64,000 nucleotides of DNA from Frigoribacterium sp. ACAM 257 (GTDB taxonomy: Bacteria > Actinomycetota > Actinomycetes > Actinomycetales > Microbacteriaceae): the NCBI RefSeq assembly GCF_007954365.1, contig NZ_VOLO01000002.1, positions 657,265 to 721,264 on the forward strand, in the 5' to 3' direction. Of this stretch, positions 1-9,264 are shown piece after piece. How positions within the stretch are numbered: position 1 is the stretch's first letter; the number at the start of each line of letters is the position of its first letter. Position numbers and translations under genes: made by a program. The notes below the pieces were generated by a model that had not been told where the DNA came from, ran no database searches, and saw nothing but the letters and a program-made list of their open reading frames with translations.

Positions 1-165
1 CGTCGTCAGCATCTTGACCACGGTCGTCTTGCCGGCGCCGTTCGGACCCAGCAGGGCCTTGACGGTGCCCTCGGGCACGCTCAGGTCGAAGCCGGTCAGG
101 GCGTGTACCGGACCCGACTTCGAGCGGTACGTCTTGGTCAGGCCCGAGGCCTCGATCATCGCCAT
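1..165 (-). CDS. ABC transporter ATP-binding protein, N-terminal part (cut by window edge)
   Basis: The first 55 residues of an ABC transporter ATPase are visible; the rest lies outside the window. The start is the ATG whose complement is at 163-165, followed by MAMIEASGLTKTYRS, a usual opening for drug-export type (DrrA-like) ATPases. A Walker A P-loop, GPNGAGKTT, sits at residues 40-48. The Walker B and signature motifs are not in view, so the substrate cannot be told. It would energise a membrane permease presumably encoded further to the left, and it diverges from putA. Confidence 0.88.
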   Translation of the reverse strand, partial: MAMIEASGLTKTYRSKSGPVHALTGFDLSVPEGTVKALLGPNGAGKTTVVKMLTT

Positions 166-332
166 CTGCGTGCCTCCGACATGGGGTGACGTCGCCGAAC
201 CCCCTGGTCCGGTGACGAAGAGAAAGGTAACATTCCACCTCCTCGTCCCGCTAGTGGACAGCCCGTGCGCCCCGAGTCGCAGCGCGACGACCTTGCGCCG
301 GCCCCGTGCCGCGTTACGGTCGTGTGTCAAAC

Positions 333-348
333 CTTGCCACCTGGCAAG
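333..348. promoter_or_regulatory. Perfect 16-bp palindrome upstream of putA
   Basis: CTTGCCA at 333-339 and TGGCAAG at 342-348 form a perfect inverted repeat around a 2-base centre. It lies about 20 bases before the putA start codon, between putA and the divergent ABC gene. The size and symmetry suit a dimeric repressor or activator of proline catabolism. The binding protein is unknown and none is encoded next to it. Confidence 0.5.
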
Positions 349-369
349 TTCCGGACTTATCGTGACCGC

Positions 370-3300
370 ATGACCACCATCGACCAGCCGGCCCGGCCGG
401 CAGCTGCAGCCCTCCCCGAGTCGATCGGCGACGACGCCGTCGCCCTGGCCCGCCGCTGGGCGCACGAGGCGTCGTCGGCCCCCAGCACCGACTCGGCCCA
501 CCTGCTCGCGCAGGTGCTCAAGGACGAGTCGGGCCTCGCCTTCACCATCGGGTTCGTCGACCGTGTCGTCCGCCCCGAGGACCTGAGCGTGGCCGCCCGC
601 AACCTGTCGCGTCTCGCCTCGCAGGTGCCCGCGTTCCTGCCCTGGTACATGCGCGGCGCCGTCCGGGTCGGCGGCGTCGTCGCCCCCGTGCTGCCCGGCG
701 TCGTCGTGCCCGTCGCGCGACGCGTGCTGCGCGGCATGGTCGGCCACCTGATCGCCGACGCCCGGCCCGCGAAGCTCGGCGCGGCCATCAGCAGCATCAA
801 GGCGGAGGGCACGCGCCTCAACCTCAACCTGCTCGGCGAGGCCGTGCTCGGCGACGCCGAGGCCGAGCACCGCCTCGCGGGCACCAGGGCGCTGCTCGAG
901 CGCGACGACGTCGACTACGTGTCGATCAAGGTGTCGTCGATCGTCAGCCAGCTGTCCATGTGGGCCTTCGACGAGACCGTCGAGCGCGTCGTCGAGAAGC
1001 TCACGCCCCTCTACGAGCTCGCCGCCCGCTCGCCCCAGCCGAAGTTCATCAACCTCGACATGGAGGAGTACCGCGACCTCGACCTGACGATCGCGGTCTT
1101 CACGCGCCTCCTCGACCAGCCGCAGCTGCAGGGCCTCGAGGCCGGCATCGTGCTGCAGACGTACCTGCCCGACGCCCTCGGCGCCCTGCAGGGGCTGACC
1201 GAGTGGGCGACCCGACGGGTCGACGCGGGCGGGGCGTCGATCAAGGTCCGCGTGGTCAAGGGCGCGAACCTCGCCATGGAGACCGTCGACGCCGTCGTGC
1301 ACGAGTGGCCGCTCGCCACCTACGACACGAAGCAGGCCAGCGACACGAACTACAAGCGCGTGCTCGCCTGGGCCCTGACGCCCGAGCGCACGCGTGCGGT
1401 GAAGATCGGCGTCGCGGGCCACAACCTCTTCGACATCGCCTTCGCGCACCTCCTCGCCGAGGCGCGCGGCGTCGGCGGCCGCGTCGAGTTCGAGATGCTC
1501 CTCGGCATGGCCGAGGGCCAGGCCGAGCTCGTCAAGGCCGACGTCGGCGGGCTGCTGCTCTACACGCCGGTCGTGCACCCGCGCGAGTTCGACGTCGCCA
1601 TCAGCTACCTGATCCGCCGCCTCGAGGAGAACGCCTCGAGCGAGAACTTCATGTCGGCCGTCTTCGAGCTCGCCGCGAACGAGGCGATGTTCGAGCGCGA
1701 GAAGGGCCGGTTCCTCGCCTCGCTCGCCGACGTCGACGCCGAGGCACCCGCTCCGCACCGTGTGCAGAGCCGGCTCGACGGCGCCCAGGCGCTCCGGCCG
1801 CGCGAGGCCGGCAGCGGCTTCGACAACGAGCCCGACACCGACCCCGCCAAGGCCGACAACCGCACCTGGGGCCGCGAGATCCAGCGCCGTTCCGTCGACT
1901 CGGTGCTCGGCGTCGACCTGATCGAGCAGGCGCGGGTGACCGACGCCTCCGTGCTCGACGAGATCGTCGCCGGCGCGGTCGCGGCACAGCCCGCGTGGGC
2001 GGAACGAGGAGGCGCGGGCCGGGCCGAGGTGCTCCGTGCCGCCGCCGTCACGCTGGCCGCCCGGCGGGCCGACCTGATGGAGGTCGCCGCGAGCGAGACC
2101 GGCAAGACCGTCGCCGAGGGCGACGTCGAGGTCAGCGAGGCGATCGACTTCGCCAACTGGTACGCCCACCTCGCAGAAGAGCTGGACGTCGTCGACGGCG
2201 CCGACTTCGTGCCCGAGCGCCTGACGCTCGTCACCCCGCCGTGGAACTTCCCCGTCGCGATCCCGGCCGGCTCGACGCTCGCGGCGCTCGCCGCGGGCAG
2301 CAGCGTCGTCGTCAAGCCCGCCGGCCAGGCGAAGCGCTGTGGCGCCGTCATGGTCGAGGCGCTGTGGGAGGCCGGTGTGCCCCGTGACGTGCTGAGGCTC
2401 GTCGACGTGGACGAGGGCGACCTCGGCCGCCACCTCGTCTCGCACCCCTCCGTCGACCGCGTCATCCTCACCGGTGCCTTCGAGACGGCCGCGCTGTTCA
2501 CGAGCTGGCGCACCGACCTGCCCCTGCTCGCCGAGACGAGCGGCAAGAACGCGATCATCGTCACGCCGAGCGCCGACCTCGACCTCGCGGCCGCCGACGT
2601 GATCAAGTCCGCGTTCGGCCACGCCGGGCAGAAGTGCTCGGCCGCGAGCCTCGTGATCCTCGTCGGCTCGGTCGGCAGCTCCGAGCGGTTCCGCCGCCAG
2701 CTGGTCGACGCGGCCTCGACCATGCGCGTCGGGTACCCGTCCGAGCCCACGACCCAGATGGGCCCGATCATCGAGCCTGCCTCGGGCAAGCTCGAGCGCG
2801 CGCTGACGACGCTCGGCGCGGGGGAGTCGTGGCTCGTCGCGCCCCGTCGGCTCGACGACAGCGGCCGCCTCTGGTCGCCCGGCGTGCGCGCGGGCGTGGC
2901 TGCGGGCAGCGAGTTCCACCTGACCGAGTACTTCGGCCCGGTGCTCGGCGTCATGACGGCCGCGACCCTCGACGAGGCGATCGCGCTGCAGAACGCCACC
3001 GACTACGGCCTCACGGCCGGGCTGCACACCCTCGACCCGGCAGAGCTGTCGACCTGGCTCGACGGCGTCGAGGCCGGCAACCTCTACGTGAACCGCGGCA
3101 TCACCGGCGCGGTCGTCCGTCGTCAGCCGTTCGGCGGCTGGAAGAAGTCGTCGGTCGGCGCCGGAGCCAAGGCCGGCGGTCCGAACTACCTCGTGCACCT
3201 CGGGTCGTGGACGCCGACGACGCTCGCCGGTGCTGCCTCGCAGGAGGCGCGGCCCGGCCGGGCCGTCGCCGCGGCCCTCCGCGCCGCGACCCCGTCCCTC

Positions 3301-3858
3301 GGAGCCGACGCCGACCTGGTCGCCGCGGCCGTCGCCACCGACGAGCACTTCTGGGCCTCCGAGTTCGGCGTCGCCCGTGACGTCAGCCAGCTCGGGCTCG
3401 AGCGCGACCTGCTGCGCTACCGCCCGCTCGCCGTGACGGTGCGCGCCGCCGAGGGCGCCCCCCTCGCCGACGTGGTGCGCGTGCTGCTCGCCGCCCTGCG
3501 CTCGGGATCCCCCTTCACGGCCTCCGTCGCCACGGCCCTGCCCGAGCCGTTCGTCACGGCGCTCGGCCTCGGAGTCGGTGCGATCCGGGTCGAGAGCGAC
3601 GACGCGTGGCACGAGCGAGTCCGCTCGGGCGGGCTCCGGACCGAGCGCGTGCGCCTCGTGACCGGTACTGCCGGCGGGGGTGCCGCCTCCTCGGCCCTCG
3701 CCGACGCGCTCGGCGGCGACCCGGCGGTCGCGGTCTTCGCCGCGCCGGTCACGCCGACCGGACGGCTCGAGCTGCTGCCGTTCCTGCGCGAGCAGGCCGT
3801 CTCGATCACGGCGCACCGCTTCGGCAACCCGGATTCCTGGTCGGACGCGGTCATCTAG
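370..3858 (+). CDS. putA: Bifunctional proline dehydrogenase / L-glutamate gamma-semialdehyde dehydrogenase PutA
   Basis: This 1162-residue enzyme oxidises proline to glutamate in two steps. The N-terminal half (about residues 60-470) is the FAD-dependent proline dehydrogenase barrel, with the segment VRVVKGANLAMETVD. The following half (about 500-1000) is an NAD-dependent aldehyde dehydrogenase, with TPPWNFPVAIPAGST, ETSGKNAI and the catalytic cysteine in GHAGQKCSA (residue 756). A C-terminal extension of about 150 residues follows, as in long actinobacterial PutA. The reading frame is open back to 265, but the ATG at 370 (MTTIDQPARP) gives the expected N-terminus; no strong Shine-Dalgarno precedes it. 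There is no N-terminal DNA-binding domain, so unlike the enterobacterial enzyme it should not repress itself. Confidence 0.95.
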   Translation: MTTIDQPARPAAAALPESIGDDAVALARRWAHEASSAPSTDSAHLLAQVLKDESGLAFTIGFVDRVVRPEDLSVAARNLSRLASQVPAFLPWYMRGAVRVGGVVAPVLPGVVVPVARRVLRGMVGHLIADARPAKLGAAISSIKAEGTRLNLNLLGEAVLGDAEAEHRLAGTRALLERDDVDYVSIKVSSIVSQLSMWAFDETVERVVEKLTPLYELAARSPQPKFINLDMEEYRDLDLTIAVFTRLLDQPQLQGLEAGIVLQTYLPDALGALQGLTEWATRRVDAGGASIKVRVVKGANLAMETVDAVVHEWPLATYDTKQASDTNYKRVLAWALTPERTRAVKIGVAGHNLFDIAFAHLLAEARGVGGRVEFEMLLGMAEGQAELVKADVGGLLLYTPVVHPREFDVAISYLIRRLEENASSENFMSAVFELAANEAMFEREKGRFLASLADVDAEAPAPHRVQSRLDGAQALRPREAGSGFDNEPDTDPAKADNRTWGREIQRRSVDSVLGVDLIEQARVTDASVLDEIVAGAVAAQPAWAERGGAGRAEVLRAAAVTLAARRADLMEVAASETGKTVAEGDVEVSEAIDFANWYAHLAEELDVVDGADFVPERLTLVTPPWNFPVAIPAGSTLAALAAGSSVVVKPAGQAKRCGAVMVEALWEAGVPRDVLRLVDVDEGDLGRHLVSHPSVDRVILTGAFETAALFTSWRTDLPLLAETSGKNAIIVTPSADLDLAAADVIKSAFGHAGQKCSAASLVILVGSVGSSERFRRQLVDAASTMRVGYPSEPTTQMGPIIEPASGKLERALTTLGAGESWLVAPRRLDDSGRLWSPGVRAGVAAGSEFHLTEYFGPVLGVMTAATLDEAIALQNATDYGLTAGLHTLDPAELSTWLDGVEAGNLYVNRGITGAVVRRQPFGGWKKSSVGAGAKAGGPNYLVHLGSWTPTTLAGAASQEARPGRAVAAALRAATPSLGADADLVAAAVATDEHFWASEFGVARDVSQLGLERDLLRYRPLAVTVRAAEGAPLADVVRVLLAALRSGSPFTASVATALPEPFVTALGLGVGAIRVESDDAWHERVRSGGLRTERVRLVTGTAGGGAASSALADALGGDPAVAVFAAPVTPTGRLELLPFLREQAVSITAHRFGNPDSWSDAVI

Positions 3859-3875
3859 CCTCTCGCGTGCACTGA

Positions 3876-3946
3876 GATCGACTCATGTGACGCGTCGCGT
3901 GCCTCGCGGGTGGCTCGATGCGCCTGACGCGTCACATGAACGATCG
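3876..3946. repeat. Inverted repeat between putA and oleD, possible bidirectional terminator
   Basis: TCATGTGACGCGTC at 3883-3896 is matched by its exact reverse complement at 3926-3939, a 14-bp perfect stem around a 29-base loop. The similarity extends outward through GATCG/CGATC with one gap. The genes on either side converge, so the structure could end transcription from both, though no T-tract follows. Confidence 0.6.
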
Positions 3947-3953
3947 TCACCTG

Positions 3954-4012
3954 GGCGCGCGGGCGCGCGGGCGCGCGGGCGGGCGGGCGCGCGGGCGGGA
4001 GGGCGCGCGGCC
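3954..4012. repeat. GC-only simple repeat
   Basis: About 58 bases of iterated GCGCGCGG and GGGCGGGC units with almost no A or T. It lies just before the end of the convergent oleD gene and encodes nothing plausible. Confidence 0.75.
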
Positions 4013-4048
4013 AGAGCGCACGGGTGCGTGAGGGCTCGAGCGCGCGGG

Positions 4049-5032
4049 TCAGACGGCGGGGCTGCCCGCGTCGTACCAGGCGGCCAGGCGGCGGAGGCCC
4101 TCGTCGACCGAGACCTCGGGCGTCCACTGCAGGTCGTGCTGCGTGCGCCGCTGGTCGAACCAGTGCGCCGTCGAGAGCTGCTCCGCGAGGAACCGTGTCA
4201 TGGGCGGCTCGTCGGCGCCGGGCCGCACGGCCCAGACGCGCTCGACGAGCGATCCCGCGACCCGGGCGAGCCCGGCGGGCACGCGGAGGTGCGGCACCGG
4301 CGCGCCGCCCGCGGTGCAGATGCCCGCCATGAGGTCGGCGACCGTGCGGGGCTCCCCGTTGGTGATGACGTAGGCGCGGCCCGAGACGGCGTCGACCTGC
4401 TCGAGCGCGGCCGCGATGCCCGAGGCGGCGTTGTCGACGTAGGTCGAGTCGATCAGCGCGGCTCCGTGGTCGAGCAGCGGCAGGCGCCCTCGCCGGGCGC
4501 GTTCGACGATGCGCTCGACGAGCTGCGTGTCGCCCGGGCCCCAGACCAGGTGCGGACGGACGGCGACGACGCGCAGGTCGTCCGTGGCCGCGGCGAGGGC
4601 GAGCAGCTCGGCCGCCGCCTTCGTACGGGCGTAGTCGCCGCGTGCTCGCGCGGGCGACGCAGGGGCGGCGTCCTCGCCGACGATCGACGCGCCTCCGTGG
4701 GCCACCGAGGGCGACGAGACGAAGACCAGGCGGGCGACGCCGGAGGTGCGCATCGCGTCGAGCAGGGAGGCCGTGCCCCCGACGTTGACGGCCTCGAACT
4801 CGGCGGGGTCGCCGGCCAGCGAGACCTTCGCGGCCAGGTGGACCACCGCCTCCTGCCCGTCGACCGCCGCGGCGACGGCGGGGGAGTCGGTCATCGAGCC
4901 GGCGACGTCGCGCACCCCGGAGACGCCCGACGGTCGGCGCTGGAACGTCGTGACCTCGTGCCCGGCCGCCGCGACCTCCCGGGCGACCGCGCCGCCGAGC
5001 AGGCCGCTCGCGCCGGTGACCAGCACCCTCAC
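4049..5032 (-). CDS. oleD: OleD-like NAD(P)-dependent 2-alkyl-3-ketoacid reductase
   Basis: A 327-residue short-chain dehydrogenase of the extended NAD-dependent epimerase / 3-beta-hydroxysteroid dehydrogenase type. The Rossmann motif VTGASGLLGG is at residues 5-14 and the catalytic YxxxK is Y134-x3-K138 (DYARTKAAA). In long-chain olefin synthesis OleD reduces the 2-alkyl-3-keto acid made by OleA to the beta-hydroxy acid. The start is a GTG whose last bases overlap the oleBC stop codon (GTGA), so it is translationally coupled as the third gene of the operon. An earlier in-frame start exists but would run into oleBC. The family call depends partly on the neighbours. Confidence 0.88.
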   Translation of the reverse strand: MRVLVTGASGLLGGAVAREVAAAGHEVTTFQRRPSGVSGVRDVAGSMTDSPAVAAAVDGQEAVVHLAAKVSLAGDPAEFEAVNVGGTASLLDAMRTSGVARLVFVSSPSVAHGGASIVGEDAAPASPARARGDYARTKAAAELLALAAATDDLRVVAVRPHLVWGPGDTQLVERIVERARRGRLPLLDHGAALIDSTYVDNAASGIAAALEQVDAVSGRAYVITNGEPRTVADLMAGICTAGGAPVPHLRVPAGLARVAGSLVERVWAVRPGADEPPMTRFLAEQLSTAHWFDQRRTQHDLQWTPEVSVDEGLRRLAAWYDAGSPAV

Positions 5033-7896
5033 GGGCGGCGCATCCGTCCGCCCGCGAGCACGGACTCCGCCCACGCCGCGAGGCGCGCGCGGTCGATCTT
5101 GCTGTTGTGGCGCACGTCGGTCGGCAGCGCGGGCACGACGAGCACGGCGGCGACGCGGTGGCCGACGGCGTCGTGGACGGCGGCGCGGACCGCGGTCGAG
5201 AGCTCAGGCGACGCGAGTCCGGGTCGCCTCGCGCCGGGAGACGCCTCCGCGACCACGACGACCTGCTGCGTGCCGGCCGGTCCGACCCCGACGACGGCGG
5301 CTCGTGCCACGCCCGCGAGCGACTCGACGACCTGCTCGGCGGCGACCGGGGTCAGGGGGCCGGAGGCGGTCGTCACGACGTGCGGCAGGCGCCCCTCGAC
5401 CCAGAGCCGGCCCAGCTCGTCGACGTGCCCGACGTCGCCGGTGCGGTGCCAGCGAGCGGACGACCCTGCCGAGGAGGCGCCGGACCCGACTGCAGTACCG
5501 CTCACGTCGGTCGTGTCGCCCACGCCGGCCACGCCGCGCACGCTCGCCCGGTCGGTGAGCCACAGCCGGTCGTACCCGTGCTTGAGGTGCGGCGCGGACA
5601 CGACGATCTCGCCCGTGACGCCGGCGGCGTCCGAGAAGTCGTCGGAGGCGCGCCCCGCCTCGTCGAGCGGAGCGATGCGCACCTGCACGGTCGCCGCCGG
5701 CAGGCCGACGCAGACGCCGTTCGCCGACGGGTCGCCCGAGGCGGCGCGGACCTCGTCGAGCGTGACATCGGTCATCAGCAGGCCCTCGGTCATGCCGTAG
5801 GGGGTGTGGGGCACCGCCCCGGGCATGAGGTCGCCCGCGGCGGCGAGCAGCGTCGCCGACACGGGGGCACCGGCCGACAGGAACGTCGACACCCCGGCGA
5901 GTGCGCGGCGACCGGCGTCGTCGAGCTCGTCCGCGGTGGCGACGACGTTCGTGAGGGCGGCGGGGGAGAGGAAGACGACCGTCCCGTCGACCGCCTCGGC
6001 CGCCGCCGCGACGGCGCGGGCGGTCAGCGTGCGCGGCGAGGTGACGTCCATGTCGGGCGTCACGCTCGTCGCGCCGAGCGCGGGCCCGAGCAAGGCGAAG
6101 GGAGCGAAGCCGGCGACGAGGCCGGTGCCGGGCCCGACGCCGTACCGGTCGGCGAGGGCGTCCCGCAGCGCCGTCAGCTGACCGTGCCGGTAGACGACGC
6201 CCTTGGCAGGCCCCGTCGAGCCGGACGTGAAGAGGATCGCGGCGGGTGCCTCGGCAACGGGCGGATCGGGCAGCTCGGCCATCGCCTCGTGCGCGCGGCG
6301 CCCGAGGGCGGCGATCTCGGGCAGCGAGGTCTCGACGCCGAGCGAGCGCGCCAGCACGGGCGAGAGGCGCTGGGTCGAGACGACGCGGCCCGGCCAGCCG
6401 AGGGCGCGTGCTGCCGTCAGGCCGGGCAGCTGGCCGATGACGTGGTCCGGCCACGCGCCGCGCACGGCGCGGGTGAGCCCGCGGACGCCGAGCCCGGCGT
6501 CGGCGACGACGACCACGGCGCCGATCCGCACGCAGGCGTAGAGCACCGCCGTGAGGTCGGCCCCGGGCTGCACGAGCAGCGACACCCGGTCGCCCGGGCG
6601 CACGCCGTGCTTGCGGAGGCCCAGCGCGATCTCGTGCACGCGTCGGCTGAGCAGTCGCCAGCTCACCCGGCGGGGGCCGGAGCCGCGCGCGGCGCCGTGC
6701 GGCACCATCTCGATCAGCGCGGCGTCGGGGCTGTCGGCCAGGGAGTCGAGGTGCGACCAGAGCGGGCGGTCCTGGACGGTGCCGGGCGCCTCCTCGGTGG
6801 TCGTGGACGCCGTGCCTCGCGGGTCGGTGTCCGCGGACGCCGTGGCCGTCGCCGCGGGACCGCCGCCAGCCGAAGAGGCTCGGCCGACCTCCGACGAGGA
6901 GGCGCGGCCCGGTCCCCCGGGGAACCGGTCGCCCAGCCAGGTCAGCACGGCGGCCGCGTAGTCGACGTCCTCGGCGATCATGTGCCCGGCGCCCTCGAAG
7001 CGGTGCACGTCGGCGTGCGGGAGGCGGTCGGCGAGGTCGTCGAGGTAGCGGTCGCCGAAGATCGGGTCGCGCGGTCCCCAGAGCATCAGGCTCGGCACGG
7101 CGACGTCACGGAGGGAGGCGGCGATGCGGTCGAGCTCGGCACGGCTCGGGTGCCGCCGGTCGACCGGGATGTCCGCCACGAAACCGCCGACGCCGCCGCG
7201 GCGTGCGGCCGTCAGGTAGGGCGCCCGGTAACCGGTGCGGACGGCGTCCGTGAGCCTCGGCCGCGCGAGCCCGAGCGTCACGTCGATGAACCCGGTCGTC
7301 GCGACGGTCGCGCGGCCGAGGACGCCACGGGCGAGCGTCAGGCGGAGGGGCGCCGGGATCGGCTCGTCGGCCGCCTGGTGGATCGCCGTGTTGAGCATCG
7401 TCACCGCGGCGAGCTGGCCGGGGTGGTCGACCGCCCAGCCCATCGAGACGACGCCGCCCCAGTCGTGGCCGAGGGTCACGACGGGGCCGTCGAGGCCGAG
7501 CTCGGCGGTGAGCGCGGCGAGGTCGGCGACTCTCTGCGGCAGGCCCCGCTCGACGCCGGTCCGCTCGGAGAAGCCCATGTCGAGCTGGTCGACGGCGACG
7601 ACGCGCCACGCCGGCCGGCCGGCCACGGCGGCCTCGGTCGCCTGCGCCACGAGTCGGCGCCAGAGGTACGACCAGGTCGGGTTGCCGTGCACGCAGAGCA
7701 CGGTGCCGACGGGCTCGACCCCGAGTGCCTCGAGGGCGGCAGCGTTGTCGAGGAGGTGCCAGGTGCGCTCGACGCGCTCGGCGCCTCCTGCAGGGACGGT
7801 CACGAGCCGCGACCACGACGGGTCGAGGCCGTCGAGCCCGGCCGGGGGGAGCGTCGCGGGCGACGTCGCCCGCGCGGCCGAGGGGAGCCGACTCAC
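5029..7896 (-). CDS. oleBC: OleBC fusion: beta-lactone decarboxylase plus beta-lactone synthetase
   Basis: A single 955-residue protein joins two olefin-pathway enzymes. Residues 1-320 are an alpha/beta hydrolase of the haloalkane-dehalogenase type: HGNPTWSYLW (70-79), nucleophile D145 in GHDWGG, and H305 in GAGHM. A low-complexity Ala/Ser/Thr linker spans about 326-375. The rest is an AMP-dependent synthetase with FTSGSTGPAKG and YGMTEG. OleC closes the beta-hydroxy acid to a beta-lactone and OleB removes CO2 to leave a cis-olefin. Fused OleBC is known from actinobacteria such as Micrococcus. The GTG start overlaps the oleA stop (GTGA). The frame is open well into oleA, but that upstream part is a shadow. 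Confidence 0.92.
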   Translation of the reverse strand: MSRLPSAARATSPATLPPAGLDGLDPSWSRLVTVPAGGAERVERTWHLLDNAAALEALGVEPVGTVLCVHGNPTWSYLWRRLVAQATEAAVAGRPAWRVVAVDQLDMGFSERTGVERGLPQRVADLAALTAELGLDGPVVTLGHDWGGVVSMGWAVDHPGQLAAVTMLNTAIHQAADEPIPAPLRLTLARGVLGRATVATTGFIDVTLGLARPRLTDAVRTGYRAPYLTAARRGGVGGFVADIPVDRRHPSRAELDRIAASLRDVAVPSLMLWGPRDPIFGDRYLDDLADRLPHADVHRFEGAGHMIAEDVDYAAAVLTWLGDRFPGGPGRASSSEVGRASSAGGGPAATATASADTDPRGTASTTTEEAPGTVQDRPLWSHLDSLADSPDAALIEMVPHGAARGSGPRRVSWRLLSRRVHEIALGLRKHGVRPGDRVSLLVQPGADLTAVLYACVRIGAVVVVADAGLGVRGLTRAVRGAWPDHVIGQLPGLTAARALGWPGRVVSTQRLSPVLARSLGVETSLPEIAALGRRAHEAMAELPDPPVAEAPAAILFTSGSTGPAKGVVYRHGQLTALRDALADRYGVGPGTGLVAGFAPFALLGPALGATSVTPDMDVTSPRTLTARAVAAAAEAVDGTVVFLSPAALTNVVATADELDDAGRRALAGVSTFLSAGAPVSATLLAAAGDLMPGAVPHTPYGMTEGLLMTDVTLDEVRAASGDPSANGVCVGLPAATVQVRIAPLDEAGRASDDFSDAAGVTGEIVVSAPHLKHGYDRLWLTDRASVRGVAGVGDTTDVSGTAVGSGASSAGSSARWHRTGDVGHVDELGRLWVEGRLPHVVTTASGPLTPVAAEQVVESLAGVARAAVVGVGPAGTQQVVVVAEASPGARRPGLASPELSTAVRAAVHDAVGHRVAAVLVVPALPTDVRHNSKIDRARLAAWAESVLAGGRMRRP

Positions 7897-9173
7897 CAGG
7901 CGAGCTCCATCATCGCGGTGTTGATGCCCGAGCCGACGCCCATCAGCAGCACGCGGTCTCCCTTCGAGAGGGTGCGCGACTCCTCGACGAGCGTGATCGG
8001 GATCGACGCGGGGCCGACGTTGCCGAGCGTGGGATAGGTGAGCGGGACGCGCTTGCGGTCGATGCCGGCGGCCTTGACGAAGGCGCCGGTGTGCACGTCG
8101 CTGACCTGGTGCATGATGTAGCGGTCCATGCGCTGCCAGTTCCAGTCTCGGGCCGCCTCCTTCCAGGCCGAGACCACGAGCTCCATGCCGCGCTTGAGCA
8201 GGGCCTTCGCGTCGGTGAACATGCCGTCGACGCTGCCGACGCAGAGGTCGTAGTTCTCGGTCGCGGCACGGGTCACGCCGCCGAGGATGCGGTGCCCCTC
8301 GGGGTGGCGGTCGGCACGGCCGATCACCGCCGCAGCAGCGCCCGAGCCCAGCGTGAGGCTCGCGAACTCGCTCATGAAGTCGTCGCGCTCGTAGCCCTTG
8401 GTCAGCAGGCGGTCGATGGTGTTGACCTGGACGTCGTCGGCGTCCTCGCCGTCGATGATCACGGCGTAGTCGATCTGGCCGGCGTCGATCAGCTGCGCGG
8501 CGAGGGTCATGCCGTTGACGAAGCCGAGGCACGCGTTGGCGATGTCGAAGTTCGTCGCCGACGAGGGCAGCCCGAGGCCGTGGTGCAGCCGCACGGCCAC
8601 CGAGGGCTCGAGGTGCGGGCGCGTGACCGAGGTGTTGATGAGCAGGCCGACCTGGTCGGGCCGGACGCCGGCCTCGGCCAGGGCGCGTTTGCCGGCGTCG
8701 ATCGCGGCCTCGTCGAAGCTCTGCCCCTCGGCCCAGTTGCGCCGCTCGTCGACGCCCGCGACTCGCTGGAGCAGGCCCGTGGGCAGCTTGAGGCGCTTGA
8801 GCACCGGCCGCAGCTTCTCGTCGATGCTCGCCGAGGTGGTGACGCGGGTCGCCATCGTGCTCGCGACGCTGAGGAGCGCCACGTTGCGGTGACGCGTCGT
8901 GGCGTTGCCGGCGCCGACGGCGGGGACCGCCGCGTCGTCGTGTCGGGCGGGTGCGGCCCCGGCGTCGCGCTCGGCGGCGTCCCGTTCCGCAGCGTCGGCC
9001 TCGAGGGTCGCGGCGTCGGCTCCGAAGAGGGCGGCGTCGGTGGGCGCCGCGCCTGTCGTGGCGTGTCCTGTCAACGGGACTCCCTGTCGAATTGTCTCGG
9101 GCGTGTGCACCGGCTCGGGCGACGAACGGTGGTCGTCGGCAGCCGGGAGATCGTGAGCACCGGTCGGGTGCAT
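7893..9173 (-). CDS. oleA: OleA, thiolase-fold acyl-CoA condensing enzyme (long-chain olefin synthesis)
   Basis: OleA joins two fatty acyl-CoAs head to head, giving a 2-alkyl-3-keto acid. The active-site cysteine is in DIANACLGFVNG (C215 if the first ATG is used), and the C-terminus has the usual GVGSGINTAMMEL ending. Up to 426 residues are encoded, longer than the usual roughly 340; the first 90 are Ala/Asp-rich and unlike OleA. A TTG at 9074, preceded by GGAG at good distance, would trim 33 residues, but no start codon lies closer to the conserved part, so some N-terminal extension looks genuine. It leads a tightly overlapping oleA-oleBC-oleD operon. Confidence 0.9.
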   Translation of the reverse strand: MHPTGAHDLPAADDHRSSPEPVHTPETIRQGVPLTGHATTGAAPTDAALFGADAATLEADAAERDAAERDAGAAPARHDDAAVPAVGAGNATTRHRNVALLSVASTMATRVTTSASIDEKLRPVLKRLKLPTGLLQRVAGVDERRNWAEGQSFDEAAIDAGKRALAEAGVRPDQVGLLINTSVTRPHLEPSVAVRLHHGLGLPSSATNFDIANACLGFVNGMTLAAQLIDAGQIDYAVIIDGEDADDVQVNTIDRLLTKGYERDDFMSEFASLTLGSGAAAAVIGRADRHPEGHRILGGVTRAATENYDLCVGSVDGMFTDAKALLKRGMELVVSAWKEAARDWNWQRMDRYIMHQVSDVHTGAFVKAAGIDRKRVPLTYPTLGNVGPASIPITLVEESRTLSKGDRVLLMGVGSGINTAMMELAW

Positions 9174-9264
9174 CGGTCGAGTTTACGGCGCAGTTCTCTG
9201 TGCGGTTGCCAGGATCGCGGGGCACGAACATGCCCTCCGGGGCATGTCTCGCCGCCGAGGCGCG

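Noticed and set aside
265..369. N-terminal extension of PutA from 265
   Set aside because: The extra 35 residues do not resemble PutA, lack a ribosome-binding site and would cover the operator-like palindrome.
3680..5800. Long plus-strand reading frame of about 700 codons opposite oleD and oleBC
   Set aside because: Arg/Ala/Gly-rich shadow translation of the opposite-strand oleD/oleBC genes; no recognisable domain.
7897..9231. Upstream part of the 1400-codon frame containing OleBC
   Set aside because: It overlaps oleA in another frame and is Arg/Pro-rich; the GTG at 7896 coupled to the oleA stop gives the natural OleBC start.
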